NCBI GenBank assembly: GCA_026224875.1
Contig: JAMFRU010000117.1
Location: 1-64,000, forward strand
Length of the DNA: 64,000 bases
Origin: Acidocella sp.
GTDB taxonomy: Bacteria; Pseudomonadota; Alphaproteobacteria; Acetobacterales; Acetobacteraceae
Reading direction: 5' to 3'
Positions 1-8,364 of the stretch are shown here, piece by piece (position 1 is the stretch's first letter; each line of letters starts with the position of its first letter). The position numbers and the translations under genes were made by a program. Below the pieces are notes generated by a model. It searched no databases and was not told where the DNA came from. It was given only the letters and a program-made list of their open reading frames with translations.

Positions 1-117
1 AAACTCGCCCTCAACGTCCTGCAGTCCGCACGACCAGACATCTCTGTCAGACGTAAACGAAAGCGCGCAGGCTCGTCAGACGAATTCGCACGCTCGGTCC
101 TCGGTCAAATGCGATAG
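1..117 (+). CDS. Transposase C-terminal fragment, ISAs1-like (cut by window edge)
   Basis: An open frame runs from base 1 to a TAG at 115-117 and gives 39 residues. It reads ALNVLQ, then a basic stretch SVRRKRKRAG, and ends in SVLGQMR. This basic tail is what I recall from the C-terminus of ISAs1-family transposases; the family call rests on pattern memory only. The rest of the element lies outside the window, so it is unknown whether it is intact. A GC-rich hairpin follows at 122-140. Confidence 0.5.
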   Translation, partial: KLALNVLQSARPDISVRRKRKRAGSSDEFARSVLGQMR

Positions 118-121
118 CCGT

Positions 122-140
122 GGGCCCGCCCCGCGGGCCC
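122..140. terminator. GC-rich hairpin after transposase fragment
   Basis: GGGCCCG (122-128) and CGGGCCC (134-140) form a 7-bp perfect stem with a 5-nt loop, right after the transposase stop. No T-run follows, so it may be a weak terminator or part of the element's end. Confidence 0.35.
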
Positions 141-197
141 CTTCCCGCCTGTGGCAAAAACTGCTGTGATACCCCCCATCATAAACGGGAGCGTCCC

Positions 198-962
198 ATG
201 CAGCACACCATCACCGGCACCACCATGCCCGTCCTGCAAATCGGCCTTGATGCCGGCGAGACCATCATTGCCGAGCCCGGCGAATTTGCCTGGATGACCG
301 GCAACATCGCGCTCAACACCACCACCCAGACCGCCGGCACCCGCGGCCTGTTCGGCGCCATCGGACGGGCCCTATCCGGTGGCGGCCTGTTCATGACCGA
401 ATACACCGCCCAAGGCGGCCCGGGCCTGGTCGCCTTCGCCGCCAAGGTGCCGGGCTCCATCCACCAGCTCGATGTCCCGGCCGGCCACAGCTACATGATC
501 CACAAGCACGGCTTCCTCTGCGCCACCCCCGGCGTGCAGCTTACCACCGGCTTCCAGCGCCAGCTCGGGGCCGGCATGTTCGGCGGCAACGGGTTCATCA
601 TGCAGCGCCTGCAGGGCCCGTGTTCGGCCTTCGTGGAATTAGGCGGCGAGAGCGTGGTCTACGACCTGCGCCCCGGCGAAACCATCCAGGTCCACCCCGG
701 CCATATCGGCATGTTCCAGGAAACGGTAAATTTCGACATCGTCCTGCTGCGCGGCGTAAAAAACATGTTCTTCGGCGGCGACGGCCTCTACGTCGCCCGC
801 CTTACCGGCCCCGGAAAAGTCTGGCTCCAGAGCATGACCATGCCAAACCTGGCCCATGCACTGGCCCCCTATCTCGGCCACGAGACGGTTTCGGCCAGCC
901 CCACGCAGATTGGGGGTGCCGCCGTCGCCGGCTCCATCCTCGGCGATATTTTCCGCAGCTAA
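198..962 (+). CDS. AIM24 / TIGR00266 family protein
   Basis: 254 residues. The sequence has the glycine-rich beta-strand character of the AIM24 (TIGR00266) family, with FMTEYTAQGGPGLVAFAAK and LPG-type turns in the first half and GGDGLYVARLTGPGKVWLQS near the C-terminus. Proteins of this family adopt a tryptophan-RNA-binding attenuator-like fold; their bacterial role is not established. No signal peptide or membrane segment is visible, so it is probably cytoplasmic. The ATG at 198 is preceded by CGGGAG 7 bases upstream, which favours it over an upstream in-frame GTG at 120. It converges on the UPF0280 gene with 7 bases between the stops. Confidence 0.85.
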   Translation: MQHTITGTTMPVLQIGLDAGETIIAEPGEFAWMTGNIALNTTTQTAGTRGLFGAIGRALSGGGLFMTEYTAQGGPGLVAFAAKVPGSIHQLDVPAGHSYMIHKHGFLCATPGVQLTTGFQRQLGAGMFGGNGFIMQRLQGPCSAFVELGGESVVYDLRPGETIQVHPGHIGMFQETVNFDIVLLRGVKNMFFGGDGLYVARLTGPGKVWLQSMTMPNLAHALAPYLGHETVSASPTQIGGAAVAGSILGDIFRS

Positions 963-969
963 GCGGGGG

Positions 970-1821
970 CTAAAGCTCCACGCTCAGCATCGATGCGAGA
1001 TTGAACTGCGGCGGGGCCACGAGAAAACTCTTATCGCCAAGCGCGACCAGCATCAGTGTCGCCGTGCCCGCGGCAAACAGCCCTTCCGCGGCCTCCCGCG
1101 CTTGCACCATGGCAGAAGCTATATCCTCCTCGGCCATATCCATCGCCGGATACACCTCCAGCGTCCCCAGCACACTTTCGGCCTCCAGCATCCCGGCCAT
1201 CACCTTCCGCATCCCAGTTCTGGGCTGCATGGCAGCGCTTATACTGCCCAGCACCGCCTCGGCCACGGCGGCGGAGGGGGCTGCGGTATAAATCCGGTCG
1301 ACGCAGCCAAAGGCAAAGCCGTGATAATGCCAGCCCCCAGCGGCCATGCCGCGCGCGCGGGCCGCCGAGGGAATAGGCACCCGTGTGGAGTCGTAACGTG
1401 AGAATTCCGGCCAATCCATCGCCTGCGGGGTCAGGCTCTCCCCCTCCGCCAGATGAAACGCCACCGCGCCATGGTTATTAACGAAACCGCGCGCGAACGC
1501 CCCGGCCTGGGTCATGGCGGTAAGCACCTCATCGGCGATGGCGCCGGTTAGTGCCGCCACCGGCGGCAGCCCGCCCGGGACCGCTTGGGTCGCGGCCGCG
1601 GCGCGCAGTCCCACCGCACTCAAAAATGCCTCCTGCGCCTGCAATCTTGGCAAATCCTCCGCCAGCTCCACCACCAGCGCCCGCGCCCGCTCTATCCCCG
1701 CCTCGTAAGCGCGGCCCAATTGCGCCGGCTGGCCAAACGCCTGGATAATCAAATTAACCGGGCCGTTGCGCAGATGCAGCCGCTTGCCATCCGCCAGCCA
1801 CGCCACGCGCAAACGTTTCAT
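970..1821 (-). CDS. UPF0280 family protein (ApbE-related)
   Basis: About 283 residues. The sequence matches the UPF0280 family, which shares a fold with the ApbE FMN-transferases: RARALVVELAEDLPRL near residue 45, FVNNHGAVAFHL in the middle, and a C-terminal region rich in small residues around GTATLMLVALGDKSFLVAPP. The biochemical role of this family is not known to me; a flavin or metal-cofactor connection is inference from the ApbE relationship. The start is uncertain: MKRLRVAWLADG at 1821 gives a compact N-terminus, while an upstream in-frame ATG at 1878 would add 19 residues; neither has a clear ribosome-binding site. It stands alone between convergent and unlinked neighbours. Confidence 0.75.
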   Translation of the reverse strand: MKRLRVAWLADGKRLHLRNGPVNLIIQAFGQPAQLGRAYEAGIERARALVVELAEDLPRLQAQEAFLSAVGLRAAAATQAVPGGLPPVAALTGAIADEVLTAMTQAGAFARGFVNNHGAVAFHLAEGESLTPQAMDWPEFSRYDSTRVPIPSAARARGMAAGGWHYHGFAFGCVDRIYTAAPSAAVAEAVLGSISAAMQPRTGMRKVMAGMLEAESVLGTLEVYPAMDMAEEDIASAMVQAREAAEGLFAAGTATLMLVALGDKSFLVAPPQFNLASMLSVEL

Positions 1822-1972
1822 ACCGCGCCACACTGGCGCAATACTGCATCGCACCTTGCCAGGCGGGCAGCGAAGCATTGGCGATTCATGGCTTACGCAT
1901 AAAGCCCACTAACTAACGGAGCAAGTATGCCGTAGAGCAAAAAGATTGCCACTGCCCTAACGGAAGCGCCGC

Positions 1973-3079
1973 TTATCTAAAACGCATGGGGTCGATGGCG
2001 GCAATAATGCTCCCCGCCGCCCCGGGGTCCTCACCTCTAACCATTGCGGTCACCAAAGCGCCGGCCGCCGGCGCGGTCTGAATCCCATACCCGCCCTGGC
2101 CGACGCACCAGAAAAACCCAGGCAGTGCCGCATCAAAACCAAAGGCCAGCGAACGGTCCGGCGTAAACGTACGCAGCCCGGCCCAGCTATGCTCAACCCG
2201 GCGCACCACAATATCCAGCGCCTGCTGCATGCGGTCGATGCCAATCGCGATATCCAGCTCGTCCGGCTGCACATCATGCGGCACATCCGGCGTTTCATCA
2301 CAGGGGGTTACCATCAATTTGGTCCGCGCCTCGGTGCGCGCATACCAATCATGCCCGGCCGACTGCACCAGCGGCCAATGTTCCACATTGTACGGCCCAG
2401 GGTCGATAATCGCGGCGGTGCGCCGGCACGGCACCAGCCCGATGCCCGGCAACCCGGCGATGTTAGCAACCTCATCACCCCAGGCCCCAGCTGCGTTAAT
2501 CACAACCGGCGCCGTAATCACCGCCCCGCCGGAAGTCTCAACCTCCCACATGCCGTTCCTGCGCTCGATCCGCCCGGCGCGATGGCGCAGGAGCAAAACC
2601 CCACCCGCCGCGCGCGCCCGGCGCAGATAAAACTGGTGCAGTGCCGCCACATCCATATCGAACCCATCGGATTCCAGCCCAGCACGCACCGCATAGCCAT
2701 CGATAATCGCGGGGCAAAGTTCTTTAGCTTTTGTTAATGAAATCTCCTCGACCCCCAGATCCTGGCCGATCAGCGCATCCAGCGCCGCGGTTTGGTCGCT
2801 GGGCGAAAGATATAGAATCTCGCGCCCGATCGCGAGCGTGTCCGTACCAATATCGGCCGGCGGGTTCTGGTAAAAATCATACGAGAGCCCGGTGAGCACA
2901 CGCACATCCGCCGGCCCGTAATTGCGGATCCAGATCGCCGCTGAGCGCCCGGTGGTATGAAACCCGGCCTGCGCCTCCATCTCCACAATGGCCACTTTAT
3001 GCGTGGCACCCAGCCCGGCTGCTACCGATGCCCCGACAATCCCAGCACCAATAATGGCAATATCAAAATGCTCGCTCAT
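1973..3079 (-). CDS. FAD-dependent oxidoreductase (DAO family)
   Basis: 368 residues. A Rossmann FAD motif GAGIVGASVAAGLG lies at residues 9-22, followed by the acidic ribose-binding end VEMEAQAG. The C-terminal GQGGYGIQTAPAAGALV matches the second FAD-contact region of the glycine oxidase / D-amino acid dehydrogenase (DAO) superfamily. It should oxidise a small amine or hydroxy acid using FAD; the substrate cannot be read from sequence. Start choice: ATG at 3079 gives a standard N-terminus, but AAGGAG lies just ahead of an in-frame TTG at 3100, which would add seven residues. The stop of the upstream hydrolase is at 3090, so the two genes are translationally linked and probably form one transcript. 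Confidence 0.85.
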   Translation of the reverse strand: MSEHFDIAIIGAGIVGASVAAGLGATHKVAIVEMEAQAGFHTTGRSAAIWIRNYGPADVRVLTGLSYDFYQNPPADIGTDTLAIGREILYLSPSDQTAALDALIGQDLGVEEISLTKAKELCPAIIDGYAVRAGLESDGFDMDVAALHQFYLRRARAAGGVLLLRHRAGRIERRNGMWEVETSGGAVITAPVVINAAGAWGDEVANIAGLPGIGLVPCRRTAAIIDPGPYNVEHWPLVQSAGHDWYARTEARTKLMVTPCDETPDVPHDVQPDELDIAIGIDRMQQALDIVVRRVEHSWAGLRTFTPDRSLAFGFDAALPGFFWCVGQGGYGIQTAPAAGALVTAMVRGEDPGAAGSIIAAIDPMRFR

Positions 3080-3089
3080 AGGGATGTGC

Positions 3090-3854
3090 TCATGGCGCAA
3101 AAAACTCCTTCAGCGCCGCGATCACCTCGCGCGGCTTATCGGCATGCAGCCAATGCGCCGCCCCCTCGATGCTTTGCCGCGCCGCACCCGGAAACAAAGC
3201 GTCAATCGTACTCTCGGCTTCCGCCCCGACGTAATCAGACAACGCCCCGCGCAAAAACAGCGTCGGCCCGGTAAAAGCCCGCTGCCCGGGAAGCTCTTGC
3301 CACCCCAGCAAATCCGGCATCGCCGCCTGTATCTCCGTCAGCCCCACGCGCCAGCGTGGGTTGGCACCGAGCACCAGATTATTCAACAAAAACGCCCGCA
3401 TCGGTGCCGCTTTCACCGTCTGCGCCAGCGCCTGGTCCGCCTCGCCGCGCGTAAGCTGCGGGGTAAGTTCCATCCCCAGCATCGCCGAGACGTAACCGTC
3501 GTAATCATGCTCATAGGCCACCGGCGCAATGTCCATCACCACCAGTTTTGCCACCATCTCCGGCCTGGTCAGCGCCAGCGCCATCGCGGTTTTGCCGCCC
3601 AGCGAATGCCCGCATACATTGGCGCGCGTTATGCCGAGCGCGCCCAAAGTCTCCGCCACATCATTCGCCATGGTGGCAAAATCCATCGGCAGCCCGTGCG
3701 GGCTTTCCCCATGGTTGCGCAAATCCATGGCGATCACCTTCGCCCCTTGAGCCAGCGCCCGGGTCAGAATGCCCAGATTGCGCGCCGCGCCGAACAACCC
3801 ATGGATCAACACCAGAGGCTCGCCATCACCCGTCACGGCCGTGTTTAAGATCAT
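3090..3854 (-). CDS. Alpha/beta-fold hydrolase
   Basis: 254 residues. The oxyanion region LIHGLFGAARNLG is near residue 15, a DLRNHGESPH turn near 55, and the nucleophile elbow CGHSLGGKTAM (Ser nucleophile) near residue 90; the catalytic His is likely in AAHWLH near the C-terminus. The pattern resembles YbfF-type esterases. It is probably a cytoplasmic serine hydrolase on an ester or thioester, substrate unknown. The ATG at 3854 is preceded by GGAG with 7-base spacing, better than an upstream in-frame start at 3908. It is the first gene of a two-gene unit with the FAD oxidoreductase and is divergent from the O-antigen-ligase-like gene 69 bases away. Confidence 0.85.
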   Translation of the reverse strand: MILNTAVTGDGEPLVLIHGLFGAARNLGILTRALAQGAKVIAMDLRNHGESPHGLPMDFATMANDVAETLGALGITRANVCGHSLGGKTAMALALTRPEMVAKLVVMDIAPVAYEHDYDGYVSAMLGMELTPQLTRGEADQALAQTVKAAPMRAFLLNNLVLGANPRWRVGLTEIQAAMPDLLGWQELPGQRAFTGPTLFLRGALSDYVGAEAESTIDALFPGAARQSIEGAAHWLHADKPREVIAALKEFFAP

Positions 3855-3923
3855 GAACACACTCTCCGGTTTCCTTAAAAAAATCTCAAGCCCTGATCCG
3901 GAAATCAAGCTATCAGGGCAGCC

Positions 3924-5141
3924 ATGATTCTACTTCTGGTGGCACTCTTCATCGCCTGCGCCCTGGCCCTGACGCTGCTCTACCCCAACATGGCCGCGAT
4001 CATCTGGATTCTGGCGCTGGAAACCTCGCCGGACGACTGGCTCGACCGTCTTGCCGGCACAGCGCAGCACGAGACCATCATCGGCGTGATGAAAGCCTTC
4101 GGCCTGGTCCTGGCCGCCGCCTTGATGCTGCGGCACGGCGTCCGGCGCGACCGCTACAACCCATCCTTCGCGTTCGGGTCAATGTTCCTCACCGGGCTGA
4201 TGCACGGGCTCTACCCCGGCCTCACCCTGCTCTCATCCTTGCGCTCGCTCATAGGCTCCGCCAGCTCCTTCCTGTTCTCCTTCGCCCGCCTGCCGGAAGA
4301 TTTTTGCGCCGCCGTGGTCTGGGCCACCCTCTGGGGCCCACTCTGCACCATCGTCTTCGGCGCCATGCTGGCCGCATGCGGGCTCGACCACATGTATGTG
4401 GTCGAACAAGGAGCGTTGCGCCTCGGTGCCACGGGCGAGCCGCCCTTCCTGGCCGGCTTCGCCCTCATCGGCATCTACGCCGGCCTGCTCGATTTTCTGC
4501 TCCGCCCCCGCCGCGCCATCCTCGCGAGCCTCGCCGTCAACTTCATCATCATCCTGCTCACCGGCGCTCGCGCCCCGCTGGCCATCGCCTGTTTCGATAT
4601 TCTGGCCCTGCTCCTGCTCCAGCGCCGGATTGTACACCTCGCCGGCGCTGGCGTTCTGGCCGCGGGGGCAGTCCTGTTTTCCAGCTGGCTCGGCTTCATC
4701 CGCGTCATCGGCCTCACCCAACTCGGCGAGGCTGCCAACCTCTCCAACCGCGGCATCGTCTGGCCCTATTTCCAGCAGGCCTTCCTCTCCTCACCGCTCT
4801 TCGGCTGGGGCGTGGGCGCGGGCAAAATCATCATCCCCGTCACCTCGCAAATCGACGCGATGCTCGGCACCAACGCCGCCCATAACGAATACCTGCGCCT
4901 CGGCGCCGAAGGCGGGGCGTTCGGCCTGCTCCTGCTCATCGCCCTCATGGCTTTGTGGGTGGTGCGCGGCACCACCGCCATGTCCCCCACCCCACGCTGG
5001 ATGACCCGCTGCATTTTCATTGGCTTCGCGGTCCATTCTGCGACGGATAACACAATGATTGCAACCACTAGCAGTGCATTCTTCCTATGGGCATCCTGCA
5101 TCTTCGCAACAGCGGAAAATCGCGCTAGACCGGCCGCATGA
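3924..5141 (+). CDS. O-antigen ligase / Wzy-like polysaccharide membrane protein
   Basis: 405 residues, almost entirely hydrophobic, with about ten membrane segments. The conserved Wzy_C pattern is visible near residue 315 as NAAHNEYLRLGAEGGAFG, the HN..L..xxE.G motif of O-antigen ligases and polymerases. A large periplasmic loop precedes it (GIVWPYFQQAFLSSPLFGWGVGAG). It probably joins or polymerises lipid-linked glycan on the periplasmic face of the inner membrane. The stop codon overlaps the next start as ATGA, so it is translationally coupled to the beta-propeller protein. The exact partner (ligase versus polymerase) cannot be told from sequence. Confidence 0.8.
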   Translation: MILLLVALFIACALALTLLYPNMAAIIWILALETSPDDWLDRLAGTAQHETIIGVMKAFGLVLAAALMLRHGVRRDRYNPSFAFGSMFLTGLMHGLYPGLTLLSSLRSLIGSASSFLFSFARLPEDFCAAVVWATLWGPLCTIVFGAMLAACGLDHMYVVEQGALRLGATGEPPFLAGFALIGIYAGLLDFLLRPRRAILASLAVNFIIILLTGARAPLAIACFDILALLLLQRRIVHLAGAGVLAAGAVLFSSWLGFIRVIGLTQLGEAANLSNRGIVWPYFQQAFLSSPLFGWGVGAGKIIIPVTSQIDAMLGTNAAHNEYLRLGAEGGAFGLLLLIALMALWVVRGTTAMSPTPRWMTRCIFIGFAVHSATDNTMIATTSSAFFLWASCIFATAENRARPAA

Positions 5142-6121
5142 TCACCCGCCGCCTGGCCCTGGCCACCCCCCTCGCTTTGTTCGCAACCCAGGCGTTCGGC
5201 GACACCCCGCCCCCCATCTGCATGGTGATGAACTCCGCCGGCGCCTCGGTCTCGGTCATCGACATGAACACCCGCCAGGTCATCGCCACCGAGCCGGCCC
5301 TGCGCGAGCCCAGCCATTGGGCCATAACGCCGGACCGCCAGACGCTGTACGTGGCGGACGCCAGCGGCAACGCCTTCTTCGCCTTCGACCCCATCACCGG
5401 CGCGCCCAAAGGCCATGTCCGCATCGCAGACCCCTACCAGCTCGGCTATTCCCCGGATAACCGCTACCTCGTCGTCAACGCGCTCCGCCTCAACCATGTC
5501 GATGTCTATGACGCCACGACCCTGGCCCTGGTGAAGCGCTTCAACGCCGGCAAAATGCCGAGCCATCTCGATTTTTCCCCCGATTCCCGCTGGTGCTTCA
5601 ACTCGCATCAGGAGAGCGACTCCCTCTTCTCCTTCGACCTGACCACCCTGACCCCCCGCTGGACCGTGCCTGTGGGAAATACCCCGGCCGGCGTGCTCTG
5701 GCTCAACGGCAAGCTCATCGTCTGCATCATGGGCGAAGACGGCATCATCGAGGTCGACCCCATCGACGGCCACATCACCCGCCGCCAGAAAACCGGCCCC
5801 GGCGCGCATAATGTGTTCCTCGATGAGGTGAACAACATCCTCTATATTTCCAACCGCGGCCCCGGCCACACCTCACTCTCGGCCCTCAACCCGGAGACGC
5901 TGGAAATCATCCGCAACTACCCCATCCCCGGCGGCCCGGACGACATCGGCATCGCCCCCGACGGCAAAATCTGGATATCCCTGCGCTTCGCCGAAGACGT
6001 CGCCATCCTCGACCCCATCACCGGCGATTACGATACAATCCCCGTCGGCCGCTCCCCGCACGGGCTGTACCTAAGCACCAGCCTCGCCCACAAAGGCCGG
6101 CTCACGGCAGAGACGGTCTAG
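5138..6121 (+). CDS. YVTN-type beta-propeller protein, exported
   Basis: 327 residues. A short signal peptide is visible (MITRRLALATPLALFATQAFG), with likely cleavage after AFG. The mature part holds six to seven repeats of the YVTN type, for example QTLYVADASGNAFFAFDP, NRYLVVNALRLNHVDVYD and NNILYISNRGPGHTSL, consistent with a closed beta-propeller. Such domains bind ligands or proteins in the periplasm; no catalytic motif is evident. The 4-base ATGA overlap with the O-antigen-ligase-like gene suggests a shared envelope role. A REP-like repeat follows the stop. Confidence 0.85.
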   Translation: MITRRLALATPLALFATQAFGDTPPPICMVMNSAGASVSVIDMNTRQVIATEPALREPSHWAITPDRQTLYVADASGNAFFAFDPITGAPKGHVRIADPYQLGYSPDNRYLVVNALRLNHVDVYDATTLALVKRFNAGKMPSHLDFSPDSRWCFNSHQESDSLFSFDLTTLTPRWTVPVGNTPAGVLWLNGKLIVCIMGEDGIIEVDPIDGHITRRQKTGPGAHNVFLDEVNNILYISNRGPGHTSLSALNPETLEIIRNYPIPGGPDDIGIAPDGKIWISLRFAEDVAILDPITGDYDTIPVGRSPHGLYLSTSLAHKGRLTAETV

Positions 6122-6140
6122 CCTCCGCACCTCCCCACAC

Positions 6141-6166
6141 CGTCATGCTCGCGCAAGCGGGCATCT
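6141..6166. repeat. REP-like 26-bp repeat, copy 1
   Basis: Begins CGTCATGCTCGCG and ends AGCGGGCATCT, with a short internal stem (GCTCGC / GCGGGC-type pairing). Two near-identical copies are at 15838-15863 and 22635-22660. All three sit at or just after gene 3' ends. The form resembles the dispersed extragenic palindromes seen in many proteobacteria. Confidence 0.6.
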
Positions 6167-6184
6167 ACGCCTTTCGGCGGCCGG

Positions 6185-6523
6185 TCACACAACCCCCAGA
6201 AACACCGCCAAAGCGCGCCCCACCCGTAACATCAACGCGTCATCCGCAATGCCGATCACACCGCCGATTTTCGCAACCGGCACAGCCGTGATCTTGTCTA
6301 TTGAAATTTGAGACGGCCCACGGAGCCCGTTCAGCTCACCGGGCACCACATCCAGCCTGAACTGCCCCGCATCGTCCCGTATATGCGTCGTCAACGGGCA
6401 AACCACGACGGACGGCAGCTCAGCAAACAAATCCTGCTGCACCACCAATGCAGGGCGCGGCTTGCCATAGTCCCCGGGCATCACGATCGTCACAAACTGG
6501 CCGCGTTGCATCAGCTGCTGCAT
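6185..6523 (-). CDS. MazF/PemK-family toxin
   Basis: 112 residues. The N-terminal strand RGQFVTIVMPGDYGKPRPALVVQ is the hallmark of MazF/PemK/CcdB-fold toxins (KPRPALV), followed by VVCPLTTH and a PSQISIDKITAV segment. Family members are ribonucleases that cleave mRNA or tRNA; the target is unknown here. The ATG at 6523 overlaps the antitoxin stop as TGATG, so translation is coupled; a second ATG four codons in is also possible. It is preceded by its antitoxin gene and governed by the palindromic promoter at 6764. Confidence 0.85.
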   Translation of the reverse strand: MQQLMQRGQFVTIVMPGDYGKPRPALVVQQDLFAELPSVVVCPLTTHIRDDAGQFRLDVVPGELNGLRGPSQISIDKITAVPVAKIGGVIGIADDALMLRVGRALAVFLGVV

Positions 6524-6753
6524 CAGCTATCGGGCCACTCATAAACCTTTTCGATCCAGGCCATGATTTCATCGCCCCCTGGATCGTGTGCAGCCACCGC
6601 ATGGGCCTGGCGCCGGCACGCTTCAATAAATCCAGGTGAACGCGTATCCGGCACCCAAATCTGCACAGGCCGCAACCCAGCCGCGCGCATCCGCTGGCGA
6701 TAGCTCGCCATGCGCTCATGCGGCGTGGTTCTGTTTCCGGCACTTCGCGGCAT
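6523..6753 (-). CDS. MazE-type antitoxin (DUF3018-like)
   Basis: 76 residues. The N-terminus contains a short basic DNA-binding-like stretch (HERMASYRQRMRAAGLRPVQIWVPD), typical of the DUF3018 antitoxins that accompany MazF toxins; the acidic C-terminus (GDEIMAWIEKVYEWPDS) should wrap the toxin. The start has AAGGAG six bases upstream. A perfect 22-bp palindrome lies 11 bases before the start codon and overlaps a plausible -10 box, so the pair probably represses itself. Confidence 0.8.
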   Translation of the reverse strand: MPRSAGNRTTPHERMASYRQRMRAAGLRPVQIWVPDTRSPGFIEACRRQAHAVAAHDPGGDEIMAWIEKVYEWPDS

Positions 6754-6763
6754 TTCAGGCTCC

Positions 6764-6785
6764 TTTGCGTAACATGTTACGCAAA
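6764..6785. promoter_or_regulatory. Perfect 22-bp palindrome: operator of the MazF toxin-antitoxin pair
   Basis: The centre is GCGTAACATGTTACGC (6767-6782), extended by three matching A/T pairs on each side. On the minus strand TTGACG (6803-6798) and TAACAT (6779-6774) are 18 bases apart, so the palindrome covers the likely -10 element. This layout fits autorepression by the antitoxin or toxin-antitoxin complex. Confidence 0.7.
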
Positions 6786-6927
6786 ACCCTGCTGCGGCGT
6801 CAATGTTATTTTACCGTTCCACACAGCGGTTCTGCCCTCAGCCCAGTGCAACTCGCCCGGGCAAGGCGTTTCAGCTATACCGGATTCATCAGGACCAACC
6901 GGCCCGCCTCGCTTACAAGGCAGCAGC

Positions 6928-7860
6928 ATGAGCATAGACCGCCTCTTCTCCAACCTCGCAGGCTACATGGACCAGTACGCGGTCCTGCCCATTCTGTACC
7001 ATTTCCACTGGATGGAATGGGACGACCTGGCCTTCGACTGGTGCCTCATCTGCGTCTACGGGCTGTTCGCGGTCATCCTCACCTATGCCATCTGCTGGCC
7101 GCTGGAGCGCTGGCGCCCCATCGAGCACTGGCCGGACCAAAAAGCCGTGCTGGTGGACGTGTTCTACACCCTGCTCAGCCGCGTCGGCGTGCTCCCGGTC
7201 ATCACCTTCCTATTGTTCTACCAGGTACAAACCGTCTCCACCGCCTGGCTGGTCAACCTCGGCTTCATCCCGCCCACGCTGGAAGAGCTGGTCCCCGGCC
7301 TGTTCGGCCACCCCTACCTCACCTTCTGGATCTACGCCCTCATCCTCGATTTTGCCGATTACTGGCGCCACCGCCTCTCGCATAGTTTCCGCGCCTGGTA
7401 CGCGCTACACGCTCTGCATCATGCCCAGCGCCAGATGAGTTTCTGGTCCGACGACCGCAATCATCTGCTTGACGACGTCATCACCTTCCTCTGGTTCTTC
7501 GCGATTGGATTAGCGATAGGCATCCCGCCGCTACAATTCCCGCTGCTCATCCTGCTGCTGCGCTTCATCGAGAGTTTTTCGCACGCCAACATCAAACTCT
7601 CCTTCGGCCCGCTGGAATGGCTGATCGTCTCGCCCCGCTTCCACCGCCTGCACCATGGCTTACGCGCCGCCGGCCGCAACAGCTGCAACTACGGCGGCGT
7701 CTTCCCCATCTGGGACATCATCTTCCGCACCGCCGATTTCTCACCCATCTATCTACCCACCGGCGACGCCCGCGCGCCCGAGGCCCTGGCCACCGGCGGC
7801 TATCTGGAACAGCAGATTACAGGGGCAAAAATGTTTTTCCGGACCTTGGTGAAGGCATAA
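6928..7860 (+). CDS. Sterol desaturase / fatty acid hydroxylase family protein
   Basis: 310 residues with several membrane segments in the first 220. The di-iron histidine clusters are visible: HRLSH near residue 150, HALHH shortly after, and RFHRLHHG near residue 240, the HxxxH / HxxHH / HxxHH pattern of the family. It should be an inner-membrane oxygenase hydroxylating or desaturating a lipid, possibly a hopanoid, sterol-like or ornithine-lipid acyl group; the substrate is inference. The ATG at 6928 has AAGG seven bases upstream and starts just before the first aromatic-rich segment. The VOC gene follows after 4 bases, so they are probably co-transcribed. Confidence 0.85.
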   Translation: MSIDRLFSNLAGYMDQYAVLPILYHFHWMEWDDLAFDWCLICVYGLFAVILTYAICWPLERWRPIEHWPDQKAVLVDVFYTLLSRVGVLPVITFLLFYQVQTVSTAWLVNLGFIPPTLEELVPGLFGHPYLTFWIYALILDFADYWRHRLSHSFRAWYALHALHHAQRQMSFWSDDRNHLLDDVITFLWFFAIGLAIGIPPLQFPLLILLLRFIESFSHANIKLSFGPLEWLIVSPRFHRLHHGLRAAGRNSCNYGGVFPIWDIIFRTADFSPIYLPTGDARAPEALATGGYLEQQITGAKMFFRTLVKA

Positions 7861-7864
7861 GGAT

Positions 7865-8293
7865 ATGGAGCCACGCGTTTCGATCATTGGCCTGGGTGTA
7901 AGCGACCTGGAACGCGCCTTCCGCTTCTACCGCGACGGGCTGGGCTTCCCCACCTCACGGCGGCCAGAAGATGGGATCATCTTCTTCAAGATGCGCGGCA
8001 CCTGCCTGTGCCTCTATCCCTATGACAAACTCGCCGCGGATGTCAGCCCCGCCTTTATCACCCCACGCGCGAAATTCGCAGGCATCACCCTCGCACATAA
8101 TGTGCGCACCAAGCCCGAAGTTGCGGCCCTGCTGGCCCAGGCCGAGGCAGCAGGGGGCGCAATCGAGAAACCTGCCCAGGACACAGATTGGGGCGGCCAT
8201 AGCGGCTATTTCTCCGACCCTGACGGCTATCTCTGGGAAGTGGCGTATGGCTCGTTCGACTTCGACGAACAGGGCCACCTCATAATCGATTGA
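7865..8293 (+). CDS. VOC (glyoxalase/bleomycin resistance) family protein
   Basis: 142 residues. Two beta-alpha-beta-beta-beta modules can be followed: VSIIGLGVSDLERAFRFY at the N-terminus and ITLAHNVRTKPEVAALL in the middle, ending with WGGHSGYFSDPDGYLWEV, the typical VOC C-terminal metal-site strand (FSDPDGYLWE, with the Glu as ligand). It is probably a cytoplasmic metal-dependent lyase, dioxygenase or binding protein; substrate not predictable. It starts 4 bases after the sterol-desaturase-family gene, whose stop region supplies its ribosome-binding site (AAGGA). Confidence 0.85.
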   Translation: MEPRVSIIGLGVSDLERAFRFYRDGLGFPTSRRPEDGIIFFKMRGTCLCLYPYDKLAADVSPAFITPRAKFAGITLAHNVRTKPEVAALLAQAEAAGGAIEKPAQDTDWGGHSGYFSDPDGYLWEVAYGSFDFDEQGHLIID

Positions 8294-8364
8294 ATCTGAG
8301 AACGGGGCGCTGCTTGGTAGAGGCCCTGCTTGGCAGAGGCATTGCAAAGCAATAAAAGCCCTCC

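Noticed and set aside
4766-5869. A 367-codon open frame on the minus strand across the O-antigen-ligase and beta-propeller genes
   Set aside because: It is antisense to two well-supported genes, crosses their junction and has only low-complexity, Gly/Asp/Val-rich sequence typical of GC-rich shadow frames.
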